A DNA stretch of 63,203 nt from Bacteroidetes bacterium GWF2_35_48 (GCA_001769125.1 MEOG01000058.1:1-63203); one strand, 5' to 3'; shown: positions 8,398 through 17,118, counted from the stretch's first letter. Program-made: numbers and translations. The notes: a model not told the origin generated them from the letters alone.

Positions 8398-9630
8398 ATG
8401 AAAACGAAATTAATATTTGTATTAACTTACATTTTTCTGATTTTTTACCCAAAAGGAAATTTTGCTCAGACACCTGATCTCGGATTAACTTCTTCATTTG
8501 CTTTATTTACTGCAACAGGAGCTTTTAGTAATGATGGAGATGCAACATACGTAATTGGTGATGTAGGTACTAACGTTGGTACATTTACTGCATTCCCTAC
8601 AGGTACAGTGGATGGTCAGATTCATGTAGTAGATCCTACTTCATCACAAGCTGCTACAGATGTAAATATTGCATACAGCTATTTAAACGGAATTACTTGT
8701 GGTGTTAATATAAGTTCAGAATTAGGAAACCAAACGCTAACGCAAAATGTTTACTGCCTTGAAGGAGCACCGACAACTCTAAACGGAGATTTAATTTTAG
8801 ATGGACAAGGAGACCCGGATGCTTTATTTATTTTCCAGATTAATGGTGCTTTGTCAGTTAGTAGCTTTTCAAATATTATTTTAATAAATTCATCCAATGT
8901 TAACAATATTTATTGGCAAATAAATGGCGCTTTTGAACTTGGTAGTGGTGCTATTTTTAAAGGAACTATTCTTGCTAACGGAGCTATAAGTTTACTCGAA
9001 AATTCATCACTTGACGGTCAAGGACTTTCATGCGCAGGCGCTATCTCGCTACATAATAATTCTGTTATTACAGAAAGAAATGAAAACTTACCCATTAAAC
9101 TTATAAGCTTTACAGCGCAGAATATGGGTAATTATGTAAAGTTTGAATGGGTAACTGCATGCGAAATCAATAATAATTTCTTTACAATTCAACAATCAAG
9201 TGATGGTATTTCTTTTGAAAAAGTTTTAATCGTTGATGGTGCTGGGAATAGCAACCTTGTTCTGCATTATTCGGCTTCTGATTATAATTCAAATAACGAA
9301 GTATCCTATTACAGACTTAAACAAACCGATTTTGACGGAAAGTTTTCTTATTCAAAATTGGTATCAGTAGATTTCAAAAATAAAACTTATTTTAAAATAT
9401 ATCCGAATCCAATATGCGCTTCTGTTACTATTTTAATGAATGATACTTCTTTATTTAATAATTCGGAATTGATTATTTGTAATGCTATTGGAGCTATTGT
9501 TTCAGTAGTTCCAATAACTGGATCTAAAACAACATCGGATACAGGTTTTTTTCTTTCAGGAATATATTTTTATACCTTGGTAAGTAAAAAAAATATTATT
9601 AAAACAGGGAAAATGATTTCTTTGCAATAA
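8398..9630 (+). CDS. Secreted DUF3494 protein with T9SS type A sorting domain
   Basis: This 410-residue protein is read from 8398, because an in-frame ATG at 8332 falls inside the promoter and would bury the signal peptide (1-24, ending NFAQ). Residues about 27-225 are one DUF3494 domain (VIGDVGTNVG, LILDGQGDPDALFIFQI, NNIYWQING). Next comes a fibronectin-like segment common in Bacteroidota secreted proteins (KFEWVTACEINNNFFTIQQS, then SYYRLKQTDFDG). The last 80 residues are a T9SS type A sorting domain (KIYPNP start, SGIYFYTLVSKK, KTGKMISLQ end). It should cross the outer membrane through T9SS and be anchored there. Ice or surface binding is a family-based guess. Confidence 0.88.
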   Translation: MKTKLIFVLTYIFLIFYPKGNFAQTPDLGLTSSFALFTATGAFSNDGDATYVIGDVGTNVGTFTAFPTGTVDGQIHVVDPTSSQAATDVNIAYSYLNGITCGVNISSELGNQTLTQNVYCLEGAPTTLNGDLILDGQGDPDALFIFQINGALSVSSFSNIILINSSNVNNIYWQINGAFELGSGAIFKGTILANGAISLLENSSLDGQGLSCAGAISLHNNSVITERNENLPIKLISFTAQNMGNYVKFEWVTACEINNNFFTIQQSSDGISFEKVLIVDGAGNSNLVLHYSASDYNSNNEVSYYRLKQTDFDGKFSYSKLVSVDFKNKTYFKIYPNPICASVTILMNDTSLFNNSELIICNAIGAIVSVVPITGSKTTSDTGFFLSGIYFYTLVSKKNIIKTGKMISLQ

Positions 9631-9688
9631 AAAAACAATCAGACTCTTGTTCCTTTTATAAATTTGGTTATTCGCAAAAAAGGCCATA

Positions 9689-9752
9689 TCCTTAATCCTA
9701 CTCCTTAATCCTTAATCCTTAATCCTTAATCCTTAATCCTTAATCCTTAATC
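9689..9752 (+). repeat. Heptamer tandem repeat TTAATCC
   Basis: About eight copies of TTAATCC, with one variant unit near the start, end 11 bp before the promoter module at 9763. Repeats of this length can change copy number by slippage. Confidence 0.85.
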
Positions 9753-9762
9753 AAACATCATG

Positions 9763-9827
9763 TGTGAAATATGTAACTAATTCCTATATCAATGTAACTT
9801 TTCCATTCCAACAATCCTCAATTTTAC
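9763..9827 (+). promoter_or_regulatory. Regulon promoter module (site 4) for the DUF3494 gene at 9865
   Basis: TGTGAAAT is followed by two perfect ATGTAAC heptamers (9771 and 9792), 21 bp apart, and a TTTTAC sequence at the -7 position. The start codon is about 40 nt downstream. Confidence 0.65.
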
Positions 9828-9864
9828 AAAATGAAAATTTATTTACAAATTTAATTCAAATAAA

Positions 9865-11481
9865 ATGAAAAAGATACTACTATTTACATTAACAGCTGTT
9901 ACCCTTATGCTTTTTTCAAATATAAATTTTGGACAAGCGCCTGCTTTAGGAACTGCTTCAAATTTTGTTTTATTCTCTACTGTTGGAGCTGTAACCAATT
10001 CTGGAATATCGCAATTGACAGGAAATGTTGGCTCTAATAGCGGACTAAGTACAGCTTTTGGAAATGTTAACGGCGTAATGCATGACAATGATGGTGCCAG
10101 CGCACAATGTGCTACAGATTTACTTAACGCATACAATCAGCTAAACAATACAGTAAATGAATTTTTCCCTGCACCTTTGATTGGTAACGGAGACACGCTC
10201 ATCGCAGGAGTATATTCAATTTCTGAAGCCTCAACATTAAACTTAAATCTATATTTAAATGCGCAGGGTAATTCCAATGCTGTATTTATTTTTAAAATAC
10301 AAGGATCGCTTTCAACTGGAGCTGATTCAAAAGTAAAATTGATAAACGGGGCATTAGCCTGTAATGTCTTTTGGAAGGTAGAGGGTCTGGTAAGCATGGC
10401 TTCAGGAACAACTATGAGGGGAACAGTAATAGCGAATAATGCTGCAATTGAAATGAATACAGGAGACACGTTGGAAGGAAGAGTCCTTGCTATTGCCGGA
10501 GCAGTAAGCGTTGATGGCGTACTTGCTTATACTCCCATTGGTTGCGGCAGTCCAGTCCTTACTGGTCCAACTCCACCTGTACTTTCAACAACTGAGTGTT
10601 ATGCAATATTTTCAGCAAGCGGGGAAGTTACAAATTCTGGTGTATCTATTGTGTCAGGTGATGTAGGAACAAATGTTGGCTTAACCTCAGGTTTTGATCC
10701 TTTAAATGTTACAGGTACGATTCACCCTATTCCAGATGCTTCAACAGACGCATGTGCCGCGGAACTATTAACTGTTTACAGTTTTCTGAATACATTGCCT
10801 TATGATATAGAATTGTTGTATCCTGCACAATTTGGAAACAATCTTGTTCTTACTCCTCATACCTATCTTTTAAACGGAGCTGTTACTTTTACAGATACGC
10901 TTTATCTTAATGCATTAGGTGATTCCAATGCAGTTTTTGTAATTCAGGTTAATGGCGCTTTTTCTACAAGTACGTACTCAAAAATTATTTTAATAAATGG
11001 AACAAAGCCTGAAAATATTTACTGGAAAATTGACGGAGCAGTGAGCATCAATGATTATTCAGTCTTTAACGGGAATATAATTTGCAGCAGTGGAGCTATT
11101 GAGTTAAAATCAGGAGTCCATATTGATGGCAGAGTTTTTACAACTGTTGGGACTTTAACTACTTCTGAAGTAACGGTTACTATGCCTCCGGGTTGCTCTA
11201 CAATTGATCTTAAAAAAAATGTATTTGAAAAAAACAATGATTTAATTTCAATTTATCCAAATCCATTCACAAACAACACATATATTACAATTGCAGAAGC
11301 ACAAAATGAAAGCAAAATTGCAATCATCATTTACAATTATCTTGGAATGGAAATTTTTACATCAGTTATTGAAAAACAAGAATTAAAAATTGATATGAGT
11401 GAATTTGTATCTGGAATTTATTTTTATAAAGCAATTCTGAACGGCAATGTTGTGCAAACCGGAAGCTTAATTTTATTGTAA
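9865..11481 (+). CDS. Secreted protein with two DUF3494 domains and T9SS type A sorting domain
   Basis: This 538-residue protein has a signal peptide (1-24, ending NFGQ) and two tandem DUF3494 domains. The first spans about 27-220 (TGNVGSNSG, ACNVFWKVEG) and the second about 240-440 (SGDVGTNVGLTSGF, ENIYWKIDG, ending MPPGC). A type A sorting domain starts at about 460 (SIYPNPFTNN) and ends VVQTGSLILL. The first 440 residues resemble the start of the giant protein at 55097 domain for domain, including the PPGC end, so one is likely derived from the other by exchange of C-terminal parts. It should be exported by T9SS and attached to the cell surface. The ligand is unknown. Confidence 0.88.
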   Translation: MKKILLFTLTAVTLMLFSNINFGQAPALGTASNFVLFSTVGAVTNSGISQLTGNVGSNSGLSTAFGNVNGVMHDNDGASAQCATDLLNAYNQLNNTVNEFFPAPLIGNGDTLIAGVYSISEASTLNLNLYLNAQGNSNAVFIFKIQGSLSTGADSKVKLINGALACNVFWKVEGLVSMASGTTMRGTVIANNAAIEMNTGDTLEGRVLAIAGAVSVDGVLAYTPIGCGSPVLTGPTPPVLSTTECYAIFSASGEVTNSGVSIVSGDVGTNVGLTSGFDPLNVTGTIHPIPDASTDACAAELLTVYSFLNTLPYDIELLYPAQFGNNLVLTPHTYLLNGAVTFTDTLYLNALGDSNAVFVIQVNGAFSTSTYSKIILINGTKPENIYWKIDGAVSINDYSVFNGNIICSSGAIELKSGVHIDGRVFTTVGTLTTSEVTVTMPPGCSTIDLKKNVFEKNNDLISIYPNPFTNNTYITIAEAQNESKIAIIIYNYLGMEIFTSVIEKQELKIDMSEFVSGIYFYKAILNGNVVQTGSLILL

Positions 11482-11564
11482 ATTCAGAACTCCTTACCAA
11501 ATGATTAAAAAAAAATAAAAAGATAACAAAGATTTGTTCGCATCTGCTGCGGCAGATAAAATAC

Positions 11565-11720
11565 AGAGGAAAAACGACTCTGGAGGAGTCGAATATTTAT
11601 AACCCCGAGCTTCGCTCGGGTTAAAATAAACTGATAAACAAACGATTTTGGCGGAAAATTTGCCCAATATTATCTTTTGTGAAAAATAATTAAATCGCAA
11701 ATTTTATGACAAAATCTCGC
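11565..11720. repeat. Dispersed repeat with GACTC/GAGTC and CCCGAGC/GCTCGGG hairpins, copy 1
   Basis: CGACTCTGGAGGAGTCG and CCCGAGCTTCGCTCGGG hairpins are followed by a conserved block containing GATTTTGGCGGAAAATTTGC and ATTTTATGACAAAATCTCGC. It matches 18050-18255. The rest of 11482-11786 shows no gene. Confidence 0.75.
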
Positions 11721-11786
11721 ATTCTATCTGTAGTAGCAGATGTAAAAAATCAGGAGTTTTAAAATTAATATATACTAAATAACGCG

Positions 11787-12023
11787 ATGAAATATATTTT
11801 TCCATTATCTGCTATTATATTATTTGTATTATGGATATTATTATTCAATATATATGAAAATTCAGGGTCTGTTCATCTGCTTCTTTTTTCTGCAATAGTT
11901 ATTGTTTTAATCTGGTTTATATTTTTCAAAAAAATTAAAAATATAATTAATAGCAGAAACAAAAAAAATATTGAGAATCATTCAAAAGCTTATATTTATG
12001 GAAATAAATTAAAATCGGAATAG
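11787..12023 (+). CDS. Small two-helix membrane protein, lmo0937/DUF5670-like
   Basis: The 78-residue protein has two transmembrane helices: about 3-21 (YIFPLSAIILFVLWILLF) and 29-48 (VHLLLFSAIVIVLIWFIFF). A basic, polar tail of 30 residues follows. The first 48 residues look like the small lmo0937-family (DUF5670) membrane proteins, which are of unknown function and often stress-associated. The family call is by pattern only. One base separates its stop from the CsbD-like gene at 12025. Confidence 0.65.
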   Translation: MKYIFPLSAIILFVLWILLFNIYENSGSVHLLLFSAIVIVLIWFIFFKKIKNIINSRNKKNIENHSKAYIYGNKLKSE

Positions 12024-12024
12024 C

Positions 12025-12183
12025 ATGAAAAAGATAATTAATAAATTGAGAATAAAATATCCTCAATTAACAGAAAAGGATTTGCTTTTGGAAGATAAAA
12101 ATGAAGAAGAATTTCTAAGAATGATAGAATATAAACTTCAAAAAACAAAAAAAGAAATGGCAATAATTATTTCAAATCTATAA
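12025..12183 (+). CDS. Very short CsbD-like stress protein
   Basis: A 52-residue protein starts one base after the stop of the membrane protein gene. Its sequence KYPQLTEKDLLLEDKNEEEF followed by a charged helix (KLQKTKKEMAIII) follows the pattern of the CsbD family (LTxxDL, then a helix ending GKxxEE). CsbD proteins are small, abundant, general-stress-induced and of unknown mechanism. This one lacks the N-terminal Trp-Lys part of typical members. The position, between a DUF5670-like gene and a universal stress gene, supports a stress role. Confidence 0.55.
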   Translation: MKKIINKLRIKYPQLTEKDLLLEDKNEEEFLRMIEYKLQKTKKEMAIIISNL

Positions 12184-12263
12184 AAATAAAATATTAATAC
12201 ATAAAATTTCCATGAGTTAAAAAAATGCTACCACGTGGAATGATAAAAAAATAAAAAAAAATC

Positions 12264-12350
12264 ACTATGTGCCCTATGTGCCCTATGTGCCTATGTGGTT
12301 AATAAAACATCCACAATGCGCCCTATGTGCCTATGTGGTTAATAAACATA
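12264..12350 (+). repeat. CTATGTG short tandem repeats upstream of a universal stress gene
   Basis: Units of CCCTATGTG and CCTATGTGGTTAATAAA repeat up to 6 bp before the ATG at 12356. The open frame that runs through them is a by-product of the repeat. Confidence 0.75.
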
Positions 12351-12355
12351 TAAAA

Positions 12356-12826
12356 ATGAAAAAAATATTAATTGCATTAGACTTTGATCCAACTGCGCAA
12401 AAAGTAGCAGAAATTGGATTTTCACTATCTAAAGACAGCGGATTTGAAGCTATCTTACTACACGTGATAACAGATCCTGTAAATTATTCCTCAAAAGGAC
12501 ATACTAAAATTATGGGGTTTGTAGGTCAGGAGAATATCAAAGCCTCTCTATACGAGAGTAAAGATGGATTAAAAAAAGCATCTCAGTTATTTCTTGATAA
12601 ATCCAAAAGTTATCTGGGAGATAATACAATTCTGACGCTAGTAACTGAAGGAGATTTAGCAGAATCCATTTTAAAAGCAGCTAATGATTTGAAAGTGGAT
12701 ATTATTGTTATGGGATCACATAGCAGAAAATGGATGGAAAATATTCTCATGGGAAGCGTTGTGGAAAAAGTTTTACGTAATACAACAATTCCTGTTTTAA
12801 TAATACCAACAAAAAAACAAGATTAA
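12356..12826 (+). CDS. Universal stress protein (UspA family)
   Basis: This is a 156-residue single Usp domain. The start at 12356 gives the canonical MKKILIALDFDPTA; the in-frame extension upstream merely translates the CTATGTG repeats. The nucleotide-binding end reads IVMGSHSRKWMENILMGSVV; the second Gly of the usual G-x2-G-x9-G-S/T motif is Ser, so ATP binding is uncertain. Usp proteins help survival under starvation and energy stress. It has a paralogue at 14072 with the same GSHSR variant. A transposable element has inserted just after the stop codon, and the target duplication includes the TAA. Confidence 0.88.
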   Translation: MKKILIALDFDPTAQKVAEIGFSLSKDSGFEAILLHVITDPVNYSSKGHTKIMGFVGQENIKASLYESKDGLKKASQLFLDKSKSYLGDNTILTLVTEGDLAESILKAANDLKVDIIVMGSHSRKWMENILMGSVVEKVLRNTTIPVLIIPTKKQD

Positions 12827-12830
12827 GTAT

Positions 12831-13032
12831 CATTATTGTCCGATAAATAAACAGGGCGCTCCTACCAGCCTGCTGTCTTGCAGGTAGGGACGTACTGTTT
12901 ATAAGAAAAATAATTATAAACAAATGGAAGCTCCACTTGCCTAGCCGGCAGGCAGGTAGGAGTGCCCTGTTATCAAAACGTGTTACAGTAACATGTTTAA
13001 CCTAAATGATAAAATTTTTTCGGACAATAGTG
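12831..13032. mobile_element. P2 non-autonomous element, 202 bp, with 9-bp target duplication
   Basis: The ends CATTATTGTCCGA and CGGACAATAGTG form an inverted repeat, and inner arms ACAGGGCGCTCCTACC and GGTAGGAGTGCCCTGT form a second one. ATTAAGTAT is present on both sides (12822-12830 and 13033-13041). No coding capacity is seen. It accounts for most of the gene-free 12827-13144. Confidence 0.85.
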
Positions 13033-13144
13033 ATTAAGTATGAAAAAATTGATTAGGTTTTAATCCTTTATTTAAAAAATAATCTGTAATTAATTCGTAA
13101 TAAATTTAAATAAATCTATAAATAATTAATTAAAAAATAAAATT

Positions 13145-13618
13145 ATGAAAACAACAACAGGTATTCCAGTACACAATTTAGAGAATGTTGCAACACTTCT
13201 CAATGTATTATTAGCAGATGAGTATGTTTTGTATACAAAAACCAAAAATGCACATTGGAACGTTAAAGGTTCAAATTTTTATGAACTGCATATTTTTTTT
13301 AAAAATCAGTATGAAGCTTTAGACATAATGGTTGACGATATTGCAGAACGTATTCGTTCAATAGGGCATTTTGCATTGGGTTCTCTGAAAAATTTCATTA
13401 GTGTTACTCACATGGGGGAAGAAAATCATGATTTTGATAAATCAAAACAAATAATTCAAACTCTGGCAAATGATCATGAAACCATAATTCGAATAATACG
13501 AAACGACATCATCCCGATTTCTGAAAAATATAAAGATCTCGGTACTGCTGGTTTTGTTAACTGCTTATTGGAAAAACACGAAAAAATGGCATGGATGCTC
13601 AGAGCGTATTTATCTTAA
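13145..13618 (+). CDS. dps: Dps ferritin-like DNA-protecting protein
   Basis: This 157-residue protein has the Dps four-helix pattern. All intersubunit ferroxidase residues are visible: His37 and His49 (AHWNVKG, ELHIFF), Asp64 and Glu68 (VDDIAERI), matching H31, H43, D58 and E62 of Listeria-type numbering. Dps forms a 12-subunit shell that oxidises Fe(II) with peroxide, stores the iron and shields DNA. The N-terminal tail is short with few Lys, so direct DNA binding is uncertain. It lies in a run of stress genes. Confidence 0.92.
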   Translation: MKTTTGIPVHNLENVATLLNVLLADEYVLYTKTKNAHWNVKGSNFYELHIFFKNQYEALDIMVDDIAERIRSIGHFALGSLKNFISVTHMGEENHDFDKSKQIIQTLANDHETIIRIIRNDIIPISEKYKDLGTAGFVNCLLEKHEKMAWMLRAYLS

Positions 13619-13693
13619 ATTTATCAATTTTAATGTCTGATGAAGAGCTATTTCAAATAAATTAATAAATGAAATAAAATAAAATAAAATAAA

Positions 13694-13912
13694 ATGAAAA
13701 CAAAAGCGAAAACAAAAACCGTTTTGAAAAAAAAACTGGGTGAAGACCAAAAGGAACTTCACACAACAATTTCTACTTTAAAAAAAAGTATGACTAAATA
13801 TAAAACATTGCGAAAATCTGAATGGAAATTATTTAAAACTAAATTTAGTAATGATATGGATATTATTAAAAAAACATTAAAGAGAATTGATACTCTTCAT
13901 AAAAATAAATAA
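13694..13912 (+). CDS. Small Lys-rich helical protein, sll1863-like
   Basis: This 72-residue basic protein (about one third Lys) is probably one long helix. The segment SEWKLFKTKFSNDMDIIKKT matches the C-terminal segment of the protein at 1081 (KWSAFKNKFKHDMDEIGKEL), so the two share a motif. No signal peptide or membrane segment is present, so it should be cytoplasmic. It follows dps by 75 bp and precedes a Usp gene. The sll1863-type stress label is a guess from pattern and context. Confidence 0.65.
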   Translation: MKTKAKTKTVLKKKLGEDQKELHTTISTLKKSMTKYKTLRKSEWKLFKTKFSNDMDIIKKTLKRIDTLHKNK

Positions 13913-13921
13913 ATTAAAAAA

Positions 13922-14060
13922 TCCCACTATGTGTCCTATTGCCTGCCCTGCGTTGCATTGCGATGCGCTGAGCTGGTCGAAGCGAGCTTGCCGAAATGAG
14001 CTTGTCGAAGGGTGCCTATGTGGTTCAATAAACATTCACTATGTGCCTATGTGGCAAAAT
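13922..14060 (+). repeat. CTATGTG repeats interrupted by a GAGCTTGTCGAAG palindrome
   Basis: CTATGTGTCCTA at the left and GTGCCTATGTGGTTCAATAA at the right belong to the same repeat as at 12264. Between them (about 13940-14012) are GAGCTGGTCGAAGCGAGCTT-type units, a common Bacteroidota intergenic palindrome. The repeats end about 14 bp before the ATG at 14072. Confidence 0.65.
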
Positions 14061-14071
14061 AAAATAAAAAT

Positions 14072-14548
14072 ATGAAAACAAAAAAAGTATTAATTGCACT
14101 GGATTATGATCCAAGTACAAAAAAAATTGCAGAAACCGGTTATTCATTCGCAAAAGCAATGGGAGCTGAAATTATTCTGCTACATGTAATTGCAGATACA
14201 ACGTACTATTCTGCGCTGGAATATTCCCCAATTGTTGGGATGGTTGATTTCAGTTTTGGAGATTTAACAAACACATCCAATCCCGATGGATTGAAAAAGG
14301 AAACGATTCATTTTCTTGAAAAAATCAAGAAACATCTTGGTGATGAAACCATACAAACAATAGTCCGTGAAGGTGATTTTGCGGAGTCTATTTTAAAAGC
14401 AGCTAAAGAGGTACATGCAGATGCTATTGTTATTGGATCTCATAGTCGCAGATGGTTGGAAGAAATTCTGATGGGAAGTGTTACAGAAAAAGTATTGCAT
14501 CAAACATTAATTCCGCTGTTTATTATCCCAATTAAAAAAAGCAAATAA
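14072..14548 (+). CDS. Universal stress protein (UspA family)
   Basis: This 158-residue Usp domain is a close relative of the protein at 12356: MKTKKVLIALDYDPSTKKIA start, VREGDFAESILKAAKEVHAD middle and GSHSRRWLEEILMGSVTEKV end, again with Ser in place of the second motif Gly. Its stop codon is separated by one base from the start of the P-type ATPase, so the two are co-transcribed and probably translationally coupled. Usp genes next to cation ATPases are seen in other bacteria; a regulatory link is plausible but not shown. Confidence 0.88.
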   Translation: MKTKKVLIALDYDPSTKKIAETGYSFAKAMGAEIILLHVIADTTYYSALEYSPIVGMVDFSFGDLTNTSNPDGLKKETIHFLEKIKKHLGDETIQTIVREGDFAESILKAAKEVHADAIVIGSHSRRWLEEILMGSVTEKVLHQTLIPLFIIPIKKSK

Positions 14549-14549
14549 C

Positions 14550-17102
14550 TTGAGTTTCCTTATTAATTCTCAAAAATATAGTGGTTTATCCGCTATTCAG
14601 GTGAATGAAAAGAAGCATACAGAGGGGTTAAATAAACTTCCATCATCAAAACCTAAAAATTTTTTATCTATTGCCCTGAAGGTTGTAAAAGAACCCATGT
14701 TTATACTTTTAGTCGCTTGCGGTACATTGTATTTGGTACTCGGTAATATGCGTGAAGGATTTATGCTTCTTGGTTTTGTTTTTGTAATTATGGGAATTGA
14801 ATTCTTCCAGGAAAAGAAAACAGAGAAGGCTCTTGATGCGTTAAAAAATTTGGCAAGTCCCAGAGCTCTTGTAATAAGAGATGGTGTCGAAACAAGAATT
14901 GCAGGGTTTGAAGTAGTAACCGATGATATTATTGTTTTACAGGAAGGAGACAGGGTTCCTGCAGATGCTACCGTTTTACAATCTGTAAATTTACTCGCTG
15001 ATGAATCGTTGCTAACAGGCGAACCTGTTCCTGTTCGTAAAATAGATTGGGATAAAGTTGTAAAAAACATCCAGCCTGGTGGAGATGATTTGCCTTTTAT
15101 TTTCTCTGGAACTATGATTGTACAGGGCAATGGCATTGCTAAAGTTACAAGTATTGGAATACATACAGAGATAGGAAAAATTGGAAAAGCTCTCGATAGT
15201 GTAAAAGAAGAACCCACCCGATTAAAAACGGAAATGGGATCTTTGGTAAAAAAACTTACAATTATCGCTATTGTATTATGTGTTTTAGTAATTGTAGGTT
15301 ATACTCTTTCAAGGGGAAACCTGATAAATGGCTTTCTTGCAGGAATAACACTTGCAATGGCTCTTTTGCCAGAAGAATTTCCAGTGATTCTTACAGTATT
15401 TATGGCTGTTGGAGCATGGAGAATGTCAAAGAAAAAAGTCCTTACCCGTAACCCTTCTGCAATAGAAACGTTAGGTTCTGCAACTGTTCTATGTACTGAT
15501 AAAACAGGTACGCTGACCCAAAATAAAATGACTGTAACTAAACTTTACAATGGAGCAAATTATTTAACCGTTATTAAATCTGATGAGTTTAATTCAGAAT
15601 TTCATGAAATTATTGAATATGGCATTCTTTCGAGTCAATCCAACCCTTTTGACCCCATGGAAAAAGCTATTACCGGTATTGGTAATTATTATCTGAAAGG
15701 GACTGAGCACATTCATAATAACTGGGAAATGATAAAAGAATATCCACTTTCCAAAGAATTACTTGCAATGTCGCGGGCATTTTCTTTTAAAGGAACTCAG
15801 GAAAAAATTATTGCAACAAAAGGTGCCCCAGAAGCCATTTTTGATCTTTGTCATTTAGATAACGATAAAAAAAAACGATTCTCAATTGCTGTAGAAGAAT
15901 TAGCTTCGGAAGGGTTAAGAGTATTAGGTGTTGCAAAAGCAAAAATAAATGCATCAGCTCTGCCGGAAATTCAACATGATTTTACTTTTGATTTTATTGG
16001 TTTAATTGGTCTTTCAGATCCTATCAGGGAGAATGTAAAGCAAGCTATCAGCGAATGTTATCAGGCGGGTATTAGAGTAATAATGATCACGGGAGATTAT
16101 CCTGTAACAGCCAAGCATATTGCGTTGGAAATTGGTTTGAAAAATCCGGAAATGTGTATCACCGGTCAGGATTTACAGATTATGACCGATGAAGAGTTAT
16201 GCGAAAAAATAAAAGAAATTAATGTTTTTGCAAGAGTAATTCCGGAACAAAAACTAAAAATTGTAAATGCATTAAAGAGAAATAAAGAAATTGTAGCTAT
16301 GACCGGAGATGGGGTTAATGATGCCCCTGCACTAAAATCTGCAAATATAGGAATTTCAATGGGTGCAAAAGGCACCGATGTAGCAAGAGAAGCTTCATCG
16401 CTGGTACTTATGGACGATAATTTTTCATCCATTGTCGGAGCTATAAAAATGGGTAGAAGGATATTTGATAATCTCCAGAAGGCTTTTGGATACACATTTG
16501 CAATCCATGTTCCCATTGCTGGTTTATCTTTAATTCCTATAATAGTAGGCAATCTTCCGTTAATACTGTGGCCTGTTCATATTGTTTTTCTGGAATTAAT
16601 AATTGACCCGGCATGCTCCATTATATTTGAAGCTGAAAAAGAGGAAATAACTATTATGAACCGACCTCCAAAGAAAATAGATGAACCTTTTTTTGGAAGC
16701 AGAAAAATTTTATTCAGCTGTATGCAGGGGATTAGCATCCTTATTATAACTCTTGCTGTATATTTTGTGGGGCTTTATTTTGGTTTTGACGAAAAAGAAG
16801 TGAGGGCAATGGCTTTTATTACATTAATTATTTCCAACATAGCGATTATTATGACAAACAGATCCTGGCAGGATAATATATTTAAGATTATTGCCTCACC
16901 CAATAAGGCGGTATTATGGGTAACAGGTGGAGCATTTTTATTTTTGATATTAATTTTAAATATTCCTTTTTTCTCAGATTTATTTCAATTTCATAAGCCG
17001 TCATTTTTTAATACAGTAATTTGTGTTGCAGCAGGTTTATCAACAATTATCTGGTTTGAAATATATAAATTAATTAAATTGAAAAAACATGTATTACTTT
17101 AA
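14550..17102 (+). CDS. P2-type cation-translocating ATPase
   Basis: The 850-residue pump starts at a TTG one base after the usp stop; this start keeps the full N-terminal cation-ATPase domain (GLSAIQVNEKK). Key motifs are LTGEPVPV (actuator), PEEFP in helix M4, DKTGTLT with phosphorylated Asp317, and TGDGVNDAPALKSANIGISM (hinge). About ten membrane helices are present. M6 reads VFLELIIDPACS rather than the NLVTDGLPA type of Ca2+ pumps, so the carried ion cannot be assumed to be calcium. The pump should use ATP to export or balance a cation across the inner membrane. It forms an operon with the universal stress gene. Confidence 0.9.
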   Translation: MSFLINSQKYSGLSAIQVNEKKHTEGLNKLPSSKPKNFLSIALKVVKEPMFILLVACGTLYLVLGNMREGFMLLGFVFVIMGIEFFQEKKTEKALDALKNLASPRALVIRDGVETRIAGFEVVTDDIIVLQEGDRVPADATVLQSVNLLADESLLTGEPVPVRKIDWDKVVKNIQPGGDDLPFIFSGTMIVQGNGIAKVTSIGIHTEIGKIGKALDSVKEEPTRLKTEMGSLVKKLTIIAIVLCVLVIVGYTLSRGNLINGFLAGITLAMALLPEEFPVILTVFMAVGAWRMSKKKVLTRNPSAIETLGSATVLCTDKTGTLTQNKMTVTKLYNGANYLTVIKSDEFNSEFHEIIEYGILSSQSNPFDPMEKAITGIGNYYLKGTEHIHNNWEMIKEYPLSKELLAMSRAFSFKGTQEKIIATKGAPEAIFDLCHLDNDKKKRFSIAVEELASEGLRVLGVAKAKINASALPEIQHDFTFDFIGLIGLSDPIRENVKQAISECYQAGIRVIMITGDYPVTAKHIALEIGLKNPEMCITGQDLQIMTDEELCEKIKEINVFARVIPEQKLKIVNALKRNKEIVAMTGDGVNDAPALKSANIGISMGAKGTDVAREASSLVLMDDNFSSIVGAIKMGRRIFDNLQKAFGYTFAIHVPIAGLSLIPIIVGNLPLILWPVHIVFLELIIDPACSIIFEAEKEEITIMNRPPKKIDEPFFGSRKILFSCMQGISILIITLAVYFVGLYFGFDEKEVRAMAFITLIISNIAIIMTNRSWQDNIFKIIASPNKAVLWVTGGAFLFLILILNIPFFSDLFQFHKPSFFNTVICVAAGLSTIIWFEIYKLIKLKKHVLL

Positions 17103-17118
17103 AGCATTTGGAAATACA

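Noticed and set aside
11494-11700. Minus-strand frame, with a counterpart at 18005-18205
   Set aside because: Both are translations of the same dispersed repeat rather than genes.
12269-12355. N-terminal extension of the universal stress protein
   Set aside because: It only translates the CTATGTG repeats (YVPYVPMW pattern); the family starts at MKKILIALD (12356).
13085-13115. Possible twelfth regulon module before dps
   Set aside because: CTGTAATTAATTCGTAATA has two similar heptamers, but they are only 12 bp apart and no TTTG follows at the right distance.
13887-14075. Open frame of 62 codons between dps-region genes
   Set aside because: It consists of intergenic repeats (CTATGTG and GAGCTTGTCGAAG types).
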